64,000 nucleotides of DNA from Rebecca billardiae RCC1528. Lineage: Eukaryota > Haptophyta. The translations under genes were made by a program, and so were the position numbers. The stretch lies in assembly GCA_965240325.2 (NCBI GenBank), contig OZ251248.1, forward strand, positions 62,001 through 126,000, in the 5' to 3' direction. The first letter of the stretch is position 1. Every line of letters starts with the position of its first letter. Positions 47,222 to 57,776 of this stretch are shown here, piece by piece. A model generated the notes under the pieces. The model ran no database searches and was not told where the DNA came from. It saw only the letters and a list, made by a program, of their open reading frames with translations.

Positions 47222-49217
47222 GGTCGCCCAGCGGGTCGGGGCCGTCGGCGGCGTCGCTCCGGCCGGGCTTTATTTTTCCGCGGGGGGGGCACGTCCGTTT
47301 CGACGGGACGGCCGCCCCCGCGGCTTTGCGTAGCATCAAGGAGAGTCCGGAAAATGGAATCCGGGGACGCTCTTCAACTCGCGGGGGGCCCTGTTTGACG
47401 GCCGCGCCGAGCACCCGAGCGTCTCGACCCGCGCCTCGTGTGTCACCTCGCATTTGGCGGGGCGCGCGCGGAGCGCGCCGCGAGTGGGCGCGTCGGCCCG
47501 TACGCTCGGAGCCCCGGGGGACTTTCGCCCGAGCGCGCCGCGCCGCGCCCGTCGCGCCGCGCTGCGTCGTGCGCCGTGCACACGTTCGGCTCGGCTCGGG
47601 TGCCGAGCGCCGTCGACGAGCGGGAAGAGCTCCAGGGGCGGGTGCGCTGGCGCGGGCGGGGTGTGGAGGCACGATGTGGGAGTCTACCTCTCGTACCGGG
47701 CGCGCGCGCCCGCTCGGCGCCGTCGCTTCGCGCGGCCGTAGGCGTCCAAGCGTCGATGGTTTGGCCTCGAGAACCGCTAGAAGGGGGGCTGCCTGCCGCA
47801 AGCGACGCGGGTAACGATTGACGAGACCGAGCACGCATCTGACGAGACCGAATACGCACCAGGCGGCACGCGCAACGGCCCAGCACATTGAACATGGAGG
47901 CTCGATGGCCGCGCGCCGCGCGCTCATCAGGCGGGGCGCGCGCACGGAGTCCGCCGCGCGTGGGGGCCTCAGGCCCCCGGGAGAAGCAAGCGCGGCATCG
48001 CCGCGCCGTGCCCGCGCCACGGCATACGTCCAACGACCCAGGTGCGACCGCGCACGCTGCGCGCTATGCGGCACTCTGGGGCGGATGGTCATGGTGCGCG
48101 CGCCGCGCGCGGGGGCTGCATGTGGAGGCGGGCGGTGGTTGTCCGGCTCGCTCGCCGCGCGCGCGCGTCGCCCTGCGTTACGCTATGAACTCTTTGTGCG
48201 CGCACGGTGCGGATGCTGCACGAGTAAGCCACGGTGCTTAGTGTCACGGTCACTTGGTCCGCACTCACTCCACTGTCTCGCCGCGCCAGCACGTTGCGGC
48301 TGCAGCAGCCGCAGCTCACGGGACCAATGATGCCAGGTGTCAAATCTGAATCGGCAGGGAAGCGGAAGGAGCGCGCCACCTAGCGTGCGGCTCGTGCTGG
48401 AGGGCGGCCCGGTCGGACGCACTACTCTGTACAGACGCCCGTTACGGCCGTGCTGGTGAGGGGGCCGTAGGTGGTCAGGTGCCGTGACCACTCAGTCACA
48501 GGTCTGGCCAGGCTTCAGCGCCGCACGATGACCCCGGCTGGTCGTCATCGGCCGTGCTGGTGAGGCGGGCCGTACGGGTGGTCAGGTGCAGTGACCACTC
48601 AGTCACTGCCAGTCACAGGTCTGGCCAGGCTTCACTCGCCTTCAGCGCCGCACGATGACCCCGGCTGGTCGTCACTCAGTCTCCTCAACAGATGCCCGGT
48701 CGGCTAAGTTGGTCTAAATGGTCACCGTCACCGTGTCGGTTTCAGACAGTGAGTTGTGAGAGTGGTAGCCAGTCAGTCTGCCACTTGCCACCGTAGTGCC
48801 AGCAAGGGTGCCAGTCACCGGTGAGGATATCGTTTGCGTAGCACGGCCGGGGCCGCGGATCTTTTTCCTCGAGTTATTTTTTAGTTACTGTCGTGGGTGC
48901 CCGTGGCGGCGGCGGCGATCATTTCCTGCTGTTCAGTAATCAGTCTTCCGGGCGCGCGCCATGCGCGCGGATGACCCGAGGCCGATCGATGACTTCAGCA
49001 GGCTGCCAGGCTCGTCAGCGTCCCGACCGATGTCCGATCGGCGATCAGCTCCGCCGCGCTGTCAGACCGCTGCGGCGGCCTCGCCCGGGCAATCACCACG
49101 GACAGCACGCTGCACGTCACTCGTCAGGCCGCAGTCCGCCGACTCGTCCGGCTCGCCGAGGCCGAGCCGCCCGGCGCGGCTCTGCCGCGCCGCTCTGGTC
49201 CGACGGACTGCTACTGC
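47222..49217. other. Intergenic spacer without recognised gene
   Basis: About 2 kb between the protease start and the homeodomain gene's stop. Several overlapping ORFs exist, but their translations are Arg/Ala-rich and lack any recognisable domain. I treat them as composition artefacts. The segment 48445-48680 is a tandem duplication. From 48680 on, GC falls. The protease promoter must lie at the left end. Confidence 0.5.
48445..48680. repeat. Tandem duplication, unit about 104 bases
   Basis: The unit starting CGGCCGTGCTGGTGAG occurs at about 48445 and again at about 48549. Both units contain GGTCAGGTG, GACCACTCAGTCAC, TCTGGCCAGGCTTCA and CAGCGCCGCACGATGACC. The second has small insertions. 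Both lie in non-coding sequence. Confidence 0.85.
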
Positions 49218-50952
49218 CTACATGTGGCACACTTGTCCCGAGGGCGCCATGAGCGCCACGGCCAACGGGGCCGCGACCATCGGCGACGGCGGCGCGCCCA
49301 GCACCGCCATCGCCGAGCACGGCCTGGCCAGCCCAGCGGGTGGCGGCGGCGGCGGCGCGCCCGGCGCATAGTCGTAGGCAAAGTAGCCGTTATGATTGTC
49401 ACAGTGGCTGTAGGCTGCTGGCGGCGGCGGCGGCGCGCGGCAGAAGGTTGCGCTCGACGGCGGCGGGAGCGGCGGCGCGCCGTGCGACACGTACGCGCCC
49501 GGCGGCAGCGGCGGCGGCGGCGCGTGCGCGACGAGCTGCGCGGGGCCACTCGGCACGTGCTGCGCATCCGCTGCCATCGCGGGCGGCGCATGCTGCACTG
49601 CCCCGCTCGAGGGCGGCAGCGCGGGCGGCTGCGGCACGCCCGCACGCGCGCCACGCGGGTGCTCTGCCCTCGCGCTCGGCTCGGCGGCCGCTCGCACCCC
49701 GCCGCCCGCGGCCCGGTCGGTGGCGACGCTCGCGGGCAGCAGCTGCGGCAGCGGCGCACCGGCCACAGAGAGGGCGATGGCGGCCGAGGCGATGGCGGCC
49801 GAGGCGCCGCCGGAGGGGCTGGGCGCGGGCGTGACGAGCACCGCGCCGCCGCCAGGCGCCGCCGGCGCCGCGCAGCTCGCGGCGCAGGTGCGCGCGGGCA
49901 GCGGCGGCAGCGGCTGTTGCTGCAACGGCGGCGGCAGCGGCGGCTGCGGCGCGGGCACGCCCACGGGCTGCGGCGGCGGCGCGGCGGTAAGGAAGGCAGG
50001 CCAGGGCGCGGCGGCGGCGGCGGCGGTCGGGCTGGTGTAGCCGTGCGCGCCGCCGTGCGCGGGCGTGTACGCCATCGAGCTGTACGCACAAGGCGCGGGC
50101 GCGGTCGTCAGCGTCATCGGCGGCGGCGCGTGCATCATCACCATGTGAGGCTGCCTGTGCGGCTGCGGCTGCGGCAGCGGCTGCGGCTGCGGCTGCGGCT
50201 GCGGCTGTGGGTGCGGTGGGTGCGGCGCCGTCGCCGACAGCGGCCGCTGCGGCGCCGGCGCGGCGGCAGTGCCGTCGGCCGCCGACTTGTCGAGGCGCGC
50301 GAGCGCGCGCTTCTTGGCGATTTGGCGCCTGCGCCCGACACGGCGCGCGGGCGCATGGCGATGTCAGGCTCGGCCCGGCGCGCGTGTCGGGCGCATGCAG
50401 GCGGTCGCGCGAGCTCGCGCGCGCGCGCGAGCGCGCGCACCGGTTCTGGAACCAGTTTTGCACCTGGCGCGTGGTCATCGCGCAGGGCTGGCTTAGCTGC
50501 TCGCAAACCTCCGGCGTCGGGTACGGCGTGTGGCGGAACACCGCCTCGAGCGTGCGCCTCGCCGCCGTGGACGCATACCGACGGATCGGCCCCGAGGGGC
50601 CGGGCGGCGACGCGGCGGCCGCCGGCGCGGGCGGGAGGCGGAGCGGCTGGAGAGGGGCCTCGGCAGGCGGGCCCGCCGCGAGAGTCGGCGTATGTGCGGG
50701 GGGCGGCTCGACGCCGGCCGCGGGCGACGTGGGCGCAGAGCCCACCGCCACGTCCGCGAGCTGCATGAGCATGCTGACCACGCGCGAGCCCGAATCGTTG
50801 TGCTCGAGGCGGGACTTCGGGGGCCGACTCGATGGCGGTTCGCAGATGCCGTTTCTAGCAGGGCCCCTGAAAACCGTCCAATCGGTCTCGTCGGAGTCCA
50901 TGAACGAAGCCTCCGAAGGGCAACGGTCCGAGCCTGTCCCAGCCTGTCGCAT
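49218..50952 (-). CDS. Homeodomain transcription factor (non-TALE type)
   Basis: Predicted nuclear DNA-binding regulator. Exons 50952-50441 and 50328-49218, with a 112-base GT-AG intron (donor GTGCGC, acceptor GGCGCAG), give 540 residues. The homeodomain spans about residues 123-180: RRYASTAARRTLEAVF (helix 1), PTPEVCEQLSQPCAMT (helix 2 and turn) and TRQVQNWFQNRR (recognition helix), followed by QIAKKRALARLDK. The splice falls in the codon for Arg171 and restores the invariant WFQNRR; without splicing it would read NRCARS. The usual 60-residue spacing without the 3-residue loop argues against TALE. The C-terminal 350 residues are rich in Pro, Ala, Gln and His, with a (QP) run, typical of activation regions. 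The alternative start at MDSDETDW (Met18) is possible. Target genes unknown. Confidence 0.87.
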
Positions 50953-51368
50953 AGGGCCACTTCAGGGAGGTTAGCTACCACGAGACGGCTTCAAGACTGA
51001 CAGTCTTGCAGCTCTGATTCCACAGGCCCTCAACTCGATAGCTGTTCAGCCTCGAAGGGGCGTAACCGTATCAGGCTGGCTACGAAATTGTGAGAGATTC
51101 TGATCCCAAGTGGGGAGCCAAGTGCTCATAAGTCATATTCAAATCAGTTTTACCCAAGGCGACCGTCTGTGAGACTACCGTTGCAAGGTAACTGCTGTGA
51201 CTCTGTCAGTTATGAGGCACAGGCAGGCCGTCTCTGTTGCCAAGGCCCGCGGCGCGGGGCGTGCAAGGACCGCCTTGCCCGACGCCTCACGGGGCGTCAC
51301 GGCCGAGTTCAGAGTGCAGATCCAGGAGGCCTGCCGCGTCCCTGGTACGGGATTGTAACGGTCAACGG
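50953..51368. other. Intergenic spacer
   Basis: About 416 bases between two genes on the minus strand. It would hold the homeodomain promoter and the 3' end of the membrane-protein gene. GC is lower and stops are frequent in all frames. No motif stands out. Confidence 0.45.
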
Positions 51369-52531
51369 TCAGCCGGGCCTCCCGCCCGGCGCCGCCTGCG
51401 AGTGCGTGTGGCCGAGCTGCTCCTCCACGTCGTCGAGCCGCTTGCAGACGAACTCCTCGAACTCGGTCGACGACTGCTGCAGCTCCGACTTGACGCGCAG
51501 GATCAGCTCGACCAGCCGCGCGTCCTCCGTCGTGGCCGAGCGGTCCTGCAGGTTCTCCGAGAGCCGGTGCGCCACGAACGCGCCCGCCCACTGCGCGGCC
51601 GCGCCTGCGCGCCGCCGCGGCGGCCGGGCGCGCGGGGGGCTCGTGGGCGCGTGCGCGGCGAGGCGGGCCGGGCGGCGCGGCCGCGCGACGGCGGCGCGGC
51701 GCGCGGCGGCGCGCACCGAACAGCGCGCCCGTCATCCGCCTGCCGATCTTGCCGTGCACGGACGTGCAGTCGAGCTCGAGCTCGTCCGATGGCACGCCCG
51801 GCGGCACGTGCGCGCAGTACTCCGACTGCAGCCGCGCGTCGCGCAGCTCGATGTACAGCCGCGTCGTGATGAGCGCAAGGCCCTGCGCGGCGCACGGGGG
51901 TGGGGGCGCGGCGGGAGGGGGCAGGGGGAGCGCCGCTCAACCGGCGAGTCCGCTCGGCGAGCGGCGCCGAGCGCGCGCGGAGAGGCGGGATGGGCGCGGG
52001 CGGGCGGGCGGCGGCGATGAGCCGCCGCGCGCGCGGCGCGGCGGCCGCGTACCCAGAGCTGGTTGATGAAGAAGACCAGCAGGGCTGCGCGCGCTCGGAA
52101 GAAGCCGCCAAAGAAGCCCAGGATCGAGCTGCCGGCCGAACCGTGCGCGCGGCGCGCACGCGTCGGCCGTGGCACGCGCAGAGCGCGCGCGCGCTGGGGG
52201 GGGGCGTAGCGCGACGCAGCGTGGCGCGCGGCGCGCGGCGTGCAGCGGCACATCACAGCCCCCGTGCGCCGCACCTGAGCAGCAGCAGCAGCGCGCCGCC
52301 CACCGAGTAGACGCGCTCCTCGTACAGCGGCTCGGACGCGCCGTCCGCCAGCCACACGAGCGACGTGACGAATTGGACGAGGCAGAGGAGGCTCAGGAGC
52401 ATCGTCTGCGTGCGCGTGCGGGCGAGCATGCTCGCCGAGAGTGTCTGCTGCTTGCGCACCGCCTCCACGTCCGGCCCACCATCAAACGGCGCGTACTTGT
52501 TGCCCGGTGCGTCCTCGGCTCGCGCCGCCAT
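51369..52531 (-). CDS. Predicted multi-pass membrane protein with C-terminal coiled coil, unknown family
   Basis: Four exons: 52531-52275, 52128-52053, 51882-51717 and 51604-51369. All introns are GT-AG (donors GTGCGG, GTACGC, GTGCGC) and phases sum exactly to 245 codons (244 residues). The ATG at 52531 has a good context (AACCATGG). Membrane segments are likely at residues 44-62 (MLLSLLCLVQFVTSLVWLA), 74-95 (split by the first intron) and 100-120 (ALLVFFINQLWGLALITT). A loop with Cys134 and Cys150 follows, then a weaker hydrophobic stretch at 161-178 and a charged helical tail (VELILRVKSELQQ ... EEFVCKRLDDVEEQL), probably coiled coil. Four passes with a Cys-bearing loop recall tetraspanin topology, but no CCG motif is present. 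I do not recognise the family. Confidence 0.7.
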
Positions 52532-53777
52532 GGTTGCGCGGAGTGGACGGCCGTTCAATAGCGCGCAGTCACTACTTTGCGGGTAACTTTACTGCTTCAT
52601 GCAATACGAGCATTGGTTCTGCTCTTATCATAAAATCCGCCAATTGTCCGCCCAATTTTTGGCGCGACCGCGCGGCTCTGTGCAGCCGGCTGGAGGCAAG
52701 GGTGGCCACCCTTGTCGGACCAGGAGGTGAGTCAGGTGACGCTTTCTATCGTAGGCTCGTGCCGTGTATGTATGGCCACACCCCACCACCCCACCCTCCT
52801 CCACCCCGTGAGCCAACACGGGTCACGGCATCTGGGTCACCGCCACTCGCCATTCGGCCCGTGTGGTGCCCGGCAGGCCGCCGGAGTCAATGCCCCCTCC
52901 GGCACTGGTGCCAACAGGGGCTCCCTGCGCGGCATTTGGCCATTGCTCACTGCAGCCATCCGAGGCTGCTGCGTGACAGTCTGAGATTCGGCCCTACGAT
53001 ACCAGCCGCCGCGGCAGGATGAAGATGAGTCAGAAAACCGCCGTAGCGTGCTGCGCAGCCAAGAGGCAAGACCGCCGAGTGCCTGCCCGGACAGCGGCCC
53101 GGTGAGGAAGCGCGCACCGCTAACAGCGGTGCGACGCGCACCGCGGGCGGAGCGCGGTGGGCTCGCGCGCGAGTCTCGGCGTGGGTAGCGTGGGCAACGG
53201 TGCGACGCGCAGGGGCCGACGCATTCGCTCTCCGTCGAGCCGTCGCGCCTCGGCGCGCCGCGCCGTCAAGGGAAGCCATGTCGCGCAAGGCAGCGCGCCT
53301 GGCGTCGACCGGCTGCCGTCCTGCGCCAGTCCCTGGACCCCCCCCGTTCTCGCGGACCGAGACTCGCCTTCGGTTGCCGATATGGACGACGGCGGGGAGA
53401 CGCAGCAGCGGGCGAAGCGCTCCCTGCCAGCCGCAGCAGCGCATGCCGCTGCCAGCCAGCCAACTTGGGCCGAGCGGCACAGGGCCGCCAATGGGGCACG
53501 GGGACGGCGTTACCAGCTGTCCAGCTGCGACCCGCGGCTGGGACTGCTATCTGGCCTCCGGGCCTGCGCATCGCCCTCGACTGGGGCACAGCAGGTCCAT
53601 GCGAGCTGCGCAGCCGCAGGTGGATCGGCTGCACCGACACCCTTGATCAGGTGACAGCCGCGGCGGAGCAGCCCGAGACCCCGAGTAGGTAGGAGTCCGG
53701 GGGCCAGGGCGGCTGGGACTTGGGCAGATGTACAGGACTGGATGATGATTAACATTCCTCATGACGATGGGTCGTAA
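52532..53777. other. Intergenic spacer without recognised gene
   Basis: About 1.25 kb, upstream of the membrane-protein gene and to the left of the MITE. Short overlapping ORFs on both strands (for example 53157-53654) show no domain, no coherent intron structure and no hydrophobic pattern. I see nothing supportable as a gene. Confidence 0.45.
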
Positions 53778-54408
53778 TATTACCGATTTCAGGCACCCGT
53801 GGAAGTCAATCGTCGAAGTCAGAATCAGTTCGGATCAGTTCTGCTTTGGTCCTTCATCCGAATCGATCGCGATCGAAGGGGGTCGCTTGCGATCGATTGT
53901 GATTGGCCAGATCAGTTCGCCGATCCAATCTCGATCCGAACTGAGTTGAACAGCTCATCATTCTGATTTGATCTCGATCGATCGGCGAACCTCGATTGAT
54001 TGGGATCGATCGAGTTTGAGATCGAAACGATCGATTTACGAAACGCGTTCAGCGAATCGATCGACACCTCATCATGACGCCTATGTATCACTTACAAAGT
54101 TGCGACCGATTTAGCTGGTATCAGTCATCACAAAAGGCGAGCCATCGATTTGCTTCTTCATGATCGATTACGATTGATCACGATCGTTTGTGAATCGGAG
54201 TAGATGATCGATCGCGATCGAACGCATCCGTTTTGTCGATCGAAGCCAATCGAATCGTGATTGTGATCGGGTTCGCGATCGGCAAATCGATTCGCGATCG
54301 AACTCGTGATCCACAAACACGATCGATCTCGATCGATCTGATCGGCACGATCGAAGAGGGTCAAAGTGAATCGTGATTGACTTCCACGGGTGCCTGAAAT
54401 CGGTAATA
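53778..54408. mobile_element. MITE with 32-bp perfect TIRs and TA target duplication
   Basis: The left end (53780-53811, starting TTACCGATTTCAGGCACC) is the exact reverse complement of the right end (54375-54406) over 32 bases. A TA dinucleotide flanks each end (53778-53779 and 54407-54408). The interior is low in GC and made of many overlapping GATCGAT, CGATCG and GATCGCGATC motifs. No transposase is encoded. TA duplication suggests mobilisation by a Tc1/mariner-like transposase elsewhere in the genome. Confidence 0.88.
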
Positions 54409-55142
54409 CTTTGTACGCATAATCATCCACGAGTACTCATCTCGGTTAGCGGCTTTGTGATGAGTAAACAGGGTCGTAGTGTCGAAAACATTATCGGCGT
54501 CCTCGGACTGTTCATGAGTATAGGCCGAAGAACCCGACGAGACGAGGTCGGGTCGTGATTCAGGCTCCTCCCTTCATTAGGGTATGACTATGACCATGAG
54601 AATCAAGCCCGTCCCTTCAAAATGCAAAATTCACGTAAGGGCCCTTGAACGCATGTACGGCCATATGGAAAGCCTAAAAGGCATCTTTAAGCATGGTCCT
54701 GAAGCATCATCAACTGCCATTTCGGTTCAAATTGTGGAATACTTCGCTTCACATTTCGGTTTCGTGCGGCTCGCCCATTGGAGTACTCAGTCGTACTAGT
54801 TGCTAGTAATTGCTATGAACACCTTTGAGGCGTTGACGTCGTCGTCGCCAGATGCTGCTCACCAGATGTATGCTGAGTCGTTTAAAACGGCTCCACGAAA
54901 AGCGCCGATGTCATTGATGTGGGATGATTCGCTTTGGGTTCATCGTCAAATATGGGTGCTCTTAATTACTAGGAGGGCGCGACTGGATCCGAACGAATCA
55001 CTAATAACTCACCAAACAGCGCGCTTGGCGAACGACCACCCGCCTTTCGAATACTCGAGTGCGGCAAACTTTTGCCGCGGCCGGCCTGCTGACCGACTAA
55101 CACCGTTCGACGAGCCCTGCCACTCGCCGCCTCTCAGCCGAC
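54409..55142. other. Low-GC spacer with a 71-codon ORF
   Basis: Directly right of the MITE, GC remains near half until about 55000. An ORF at 54584-54799 (+) encodes 71 residues (starts MTMTMRIKPVPSKCKIHVRA) with balanced composition unlike the Ala/Arg/Gly bias of local genes. A following in-frame stretch from 54815 also reads as ordinary protein. No family is recognised. It may be a fragment of a transposon or of transferred DNA, or chance. Confidence 0.35.
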
Positions 55143-57353
55143 ATGCCCCGCCACGCCGATTGGCAGTCGGCCCGAACCCACAGCTGCGCACGACCGCGCC
55201 ATCCGCCGGCCGATACCGCAGCAGACACGCACCCGACGACGCCGAGCGCACTCGCCCTCGGTGCGCACAGGCTCGCGCTCGCCCCGGCCGCGCGCGACGC
55301 CGCGTCGGCTCTGGGCGCCGCCCGAGCGCGGCGCGAGCCGCCCGCCCTCGGCGTCCGCGGCGCGGACGGCGCCGGCGCCGCCGCGATGGTGCCGGCGCTC
55401 GTCGCGCTGCTCCTCCTCGCCACGATCGCCCTGCTCCTCCTCGCCCGCTCCCGCGCGCGCGCGCGCGCCGAGCTGCGCGTCGCGCGCGCGGCGATGCGCT
55501 TCTGGTCGCACGAGTCGAAGAACGCTCTGCTCGGCGCGCTGGTGACGGTGGACGCGGCGCACGACGCGCTGGCCGAGGGCGTGGCGAGCGGCGCTCCCAC
55601 CGACCCCGCCGCCGACGCGCCGAGCACGGCGCACGCCGCCGCCGCCTCGCTCGCGGCCGTGTCGGACGAGCTGCAGACAGCGCTCGACACTCTACTCAAT
55701 ACGGCGCGCGCGACCGCGCTCGCCGCGGGCACGTACACGGCGCGGCCGGCGCCGACCGAGCTGCGCGAGCTGCTCGCCGCGTCGGCGCGCGGCGTCGGCC
55801 TCGGCGCGCGCCACGCCCTCCGCGTCTCCGTCGACGCCGACGCCGACGGCCCGCGCGCCTCCCGGCCGCCGCGCCGCGTGCTGATCGACGGTGAGATCCT
55901 GAGGCACGCGCATGCCAACGCGCTCTCGAACGCGACCAAGTACGGCGCGCCGGACGCGCCGATCGTGACGGAGGCGCGGGTGTCGCGCGCGGGCGGGCTG
56001 CGGCTGAGCGTGACCAACGCGCCCGGCCCGGGCCACGACGCGCTGTGCACGCTCGGCGCGCGCCGCGCGACCTCGCTCCTCGCGTCGCCCGGCGAGCGTG
56101 CCTCCTTCCAGCGCGCGGGCTCGGCGCTCGCGGGCGCGGCGCGCGCGCGCGCGTCCGCGGGCGACGGCGGCTGGATCATGGACACGTGCGTGCGCGTGCT
56201 CGGCGGCGCGATGAGCTTCGAGGCGCGCGAGGGCGTCGTCGAGTGGACGCTCACGTGCCCCGCGCCGCTCGCGCCGTGGACGCCGCCGCCGCCGCCGAGC
56301 GTCGTCGACGGCGCGCCGCCGCCGCCCGACGCCTCGCCGGCCGCGTCGCCGCTGCCGGCGGCGCTCTTCGACGCGTCGCTCTCCGACGCGCTCAGCGCGC
56401 ACCGCGCGCGCGTGGCGAGCGCGGGGCTCCGCATCGCCTCCGCGCCGCCCTCGCCCAGCCTCACCACCGCCGGCCTGCGCAAGTACAGCTCAGATTTCAA
56501 TCTCCCGTCGCACGCGTACGTGCTCTGTGTCGACGACTCGCGCGTGCAGCGCGCGCTGCTGTCGCGCACGCTGCCCGCCGCGCTCGGCGTGTCGACGGCG
56601 CAGCTGCTCGTGCGCGGGCGCACGGCGGGCGAGATCGCCGAGTTCGGCGCGCTCGCGCAGCGCATGGTGCGGGCCGAGCCGGGTGCAGTCTTCCTCGTCC
56701 TCGCCGACGAGCACCTCGGCTGCCCGGATGGCGCCATGCCAGAAGGCGCGGGGCCTGCTGCCGCGGGCGTGCTCGGCGCCGCCGCCGCCGCCGCGGCCGC
56801 CGCCGCCGGGAGCCCGCTCGCGCCGTGCGTACTCGCGCCGAGCGGGCCGGCGGGCGCGGACGCGGACGACGCGGACGCGCCGGTCTCTGGCTCGCGCATC
56901 CTCGGCGCGCTGCGCGCCGCGCTCGGCGCCGAGCTCGAGCGGCGCACGCTGTGCGTGGTGCGCACCGCCGCCGACGCGGACGAGGCGGCCGCGTACACGC
57001 GCGCCGGGCTCGCGCACGGCGTGATCGCCAAGGGGCGCGGCGGCGCGGTGGAGCTGCGCGCGGCGCTGGAGCCGCTGTGGCGGGACCGCTTCGCGCCGGC
57101 CGACGGCGGCGGCCCGGCGCGGCAGCGCAGCTTTGGCAGCGCCGCGGTCGACACCTCCTCCGAGCCAGGCTCGCACTCGCCCTCGCCCATCGCGAGCGCG
57201 CGGCCGCAGAGCCTGATCGACGAGCCGACGGGCGCGCGCGCGCCGATCGCCGGGTTCGACCAGCCGATCTGGCCGACGGGCGGCTGTCTGAAGCGGTTCG
57301 TCGCCACGCGCCCGCGCAGTAGACTAGACAGCCTGGCATCGTCGGCGCGCTGA
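55143..57353 (+). CDS. Membrane-anchored hybrid histidine kinase (kinase plus receiver)
   Basis: Predicted phosphorelay sensor, 736 residues, single exon. A signal anchor (PALVALLLLATIALLLLA) starts just after Met82, and the Met82 start (55386, context GCGATGG) gives a normal N-terminal anchor, so it may be the true start. The H-box is FWSHESKNALLG with His123. The N-box reads HANALSNATKYG (near residue 258). The usual DxGxG G1 box reads NAPGPGH. The last ATPase block is GWIMDTCVRVLGGAMSFE. A receiver follows from about residue 458: YVLCVDDSRVQR (acidic pair), VFLVLADEHLG (phosphoacceptor Asp) and GVIAKG (Lys). No input domain is seen, so the signal is unknown. The altered G1 box could lower or change ATP use. 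Confidence 0.82.
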   Translation: MPRHADWQSARTHSCARPRHPPADTAADTHPTTPSALALGAHRLALAPAARDAASALGAARARREPPALGVRGADGAGAAAMVPALVALLLLATIALLLLARSRARARAELRVARAAMRFWSHESKNALLGALVTVDAAHDALAEGVASGAPTDPAADAPSTAHAAAASLAAVSDELQTALDTLLNTARATALAAGTYTARPAPTELRELLAASARGVGLGARHALRVSVDADADGPRASRPPRRVLIDGEILRHAHANALSNATKYGAPDAPIVTEARVSRAGGLRLSVTNAPGPGHDALCTLGARRATSLLASPGERASFQRAGSALAGAARARASAGDGGWIMDTCVRVLGGAMSFEAREGVVEWTLTCPAPLAPWTPPPPPSVVDGAPPPPDASPAASPLPAALFDASLSDALSAHRARVASAGLRIASAPPSPSLTTAGLRKYSSDFNLPSHAYVLCVDDSRVQRALLSRTLPAALGVSTAQLLVRGRTAGEIAEFGALAQRMVRAEPGAVFLVLADEHLGCPDGAMPEGAGPAAAGVLGAAAAAAAAAAGSPLAPCVLAPSGPAGADADDADAPVSGSRILGALRAALGAELERRTLCVVRTAADADEAAAYTRAGLAHGVIAKGRGGAVELRAALEPLWRDRFAPADGGGPARQRSFGSAAVDTSSEPGSHSPSPIASARPQSLIDEPTGARAPIAGFDQPIWPTGGCLKRFVATRPRSRLDSLASSAR

Positions 57354-57776
57354 GTCAGGTCGGTCCACAACGTGCAGGCGGGGCCCTTGCTCACCAGCAC
57401 GACGGCTCACAGTCACCGTCTCACTGATGATGACTGCTACATCGTCATCAATGATTCATCCGCCTCAGCATCACGACCGCGCGCAAGCCAGAGTTCGTTC
57501 GTCCGGTTGACAATATTAATATATCGTGCGGTACTTCACCGTTCACGGTAACGGTCGGTATAACTACTCTCGCGTGTGAGACTGCTGAGTCTGTGAGAGT
57601 GAGATGCGCCTGCTGATGACGACTACTGTCGACTGCTGTGTCTGTGAACCTGAACCGGCGCGGCGTGCCAGCCGGCGTCCGCGCGGGATGATATCATGAT
57701 GATGACGACGACGAACGTCGTCAGTCAAATGTCGTACCGCGATGACTATGTGTAAGTGCCGCCGCCGGCAGTGCGG
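57354..57776. other. Convergent intergenic spacer
   Basis: 423 bases between the kinase stop and the stop of the coiled-coil gene. It contains an AT patch (CAATATTAATATAT, 57511-57524) and GATGATGACGACGACG near 57700. Both 3' ends should lie here. No gene seen. Confidence 0.45.

Noticed and set aside
47326-48491. Several overlapping ORFs of 95-196 codons
   Set aside because: No domain, no coherent splicing, biased composition, and mutual overlap on both strands.
53157-53654. 165-codon ORF on the + strand
   Set aside because: It overlaps equally long ORFs in other frames and shows no recognisable feature. Kept as intergenic.
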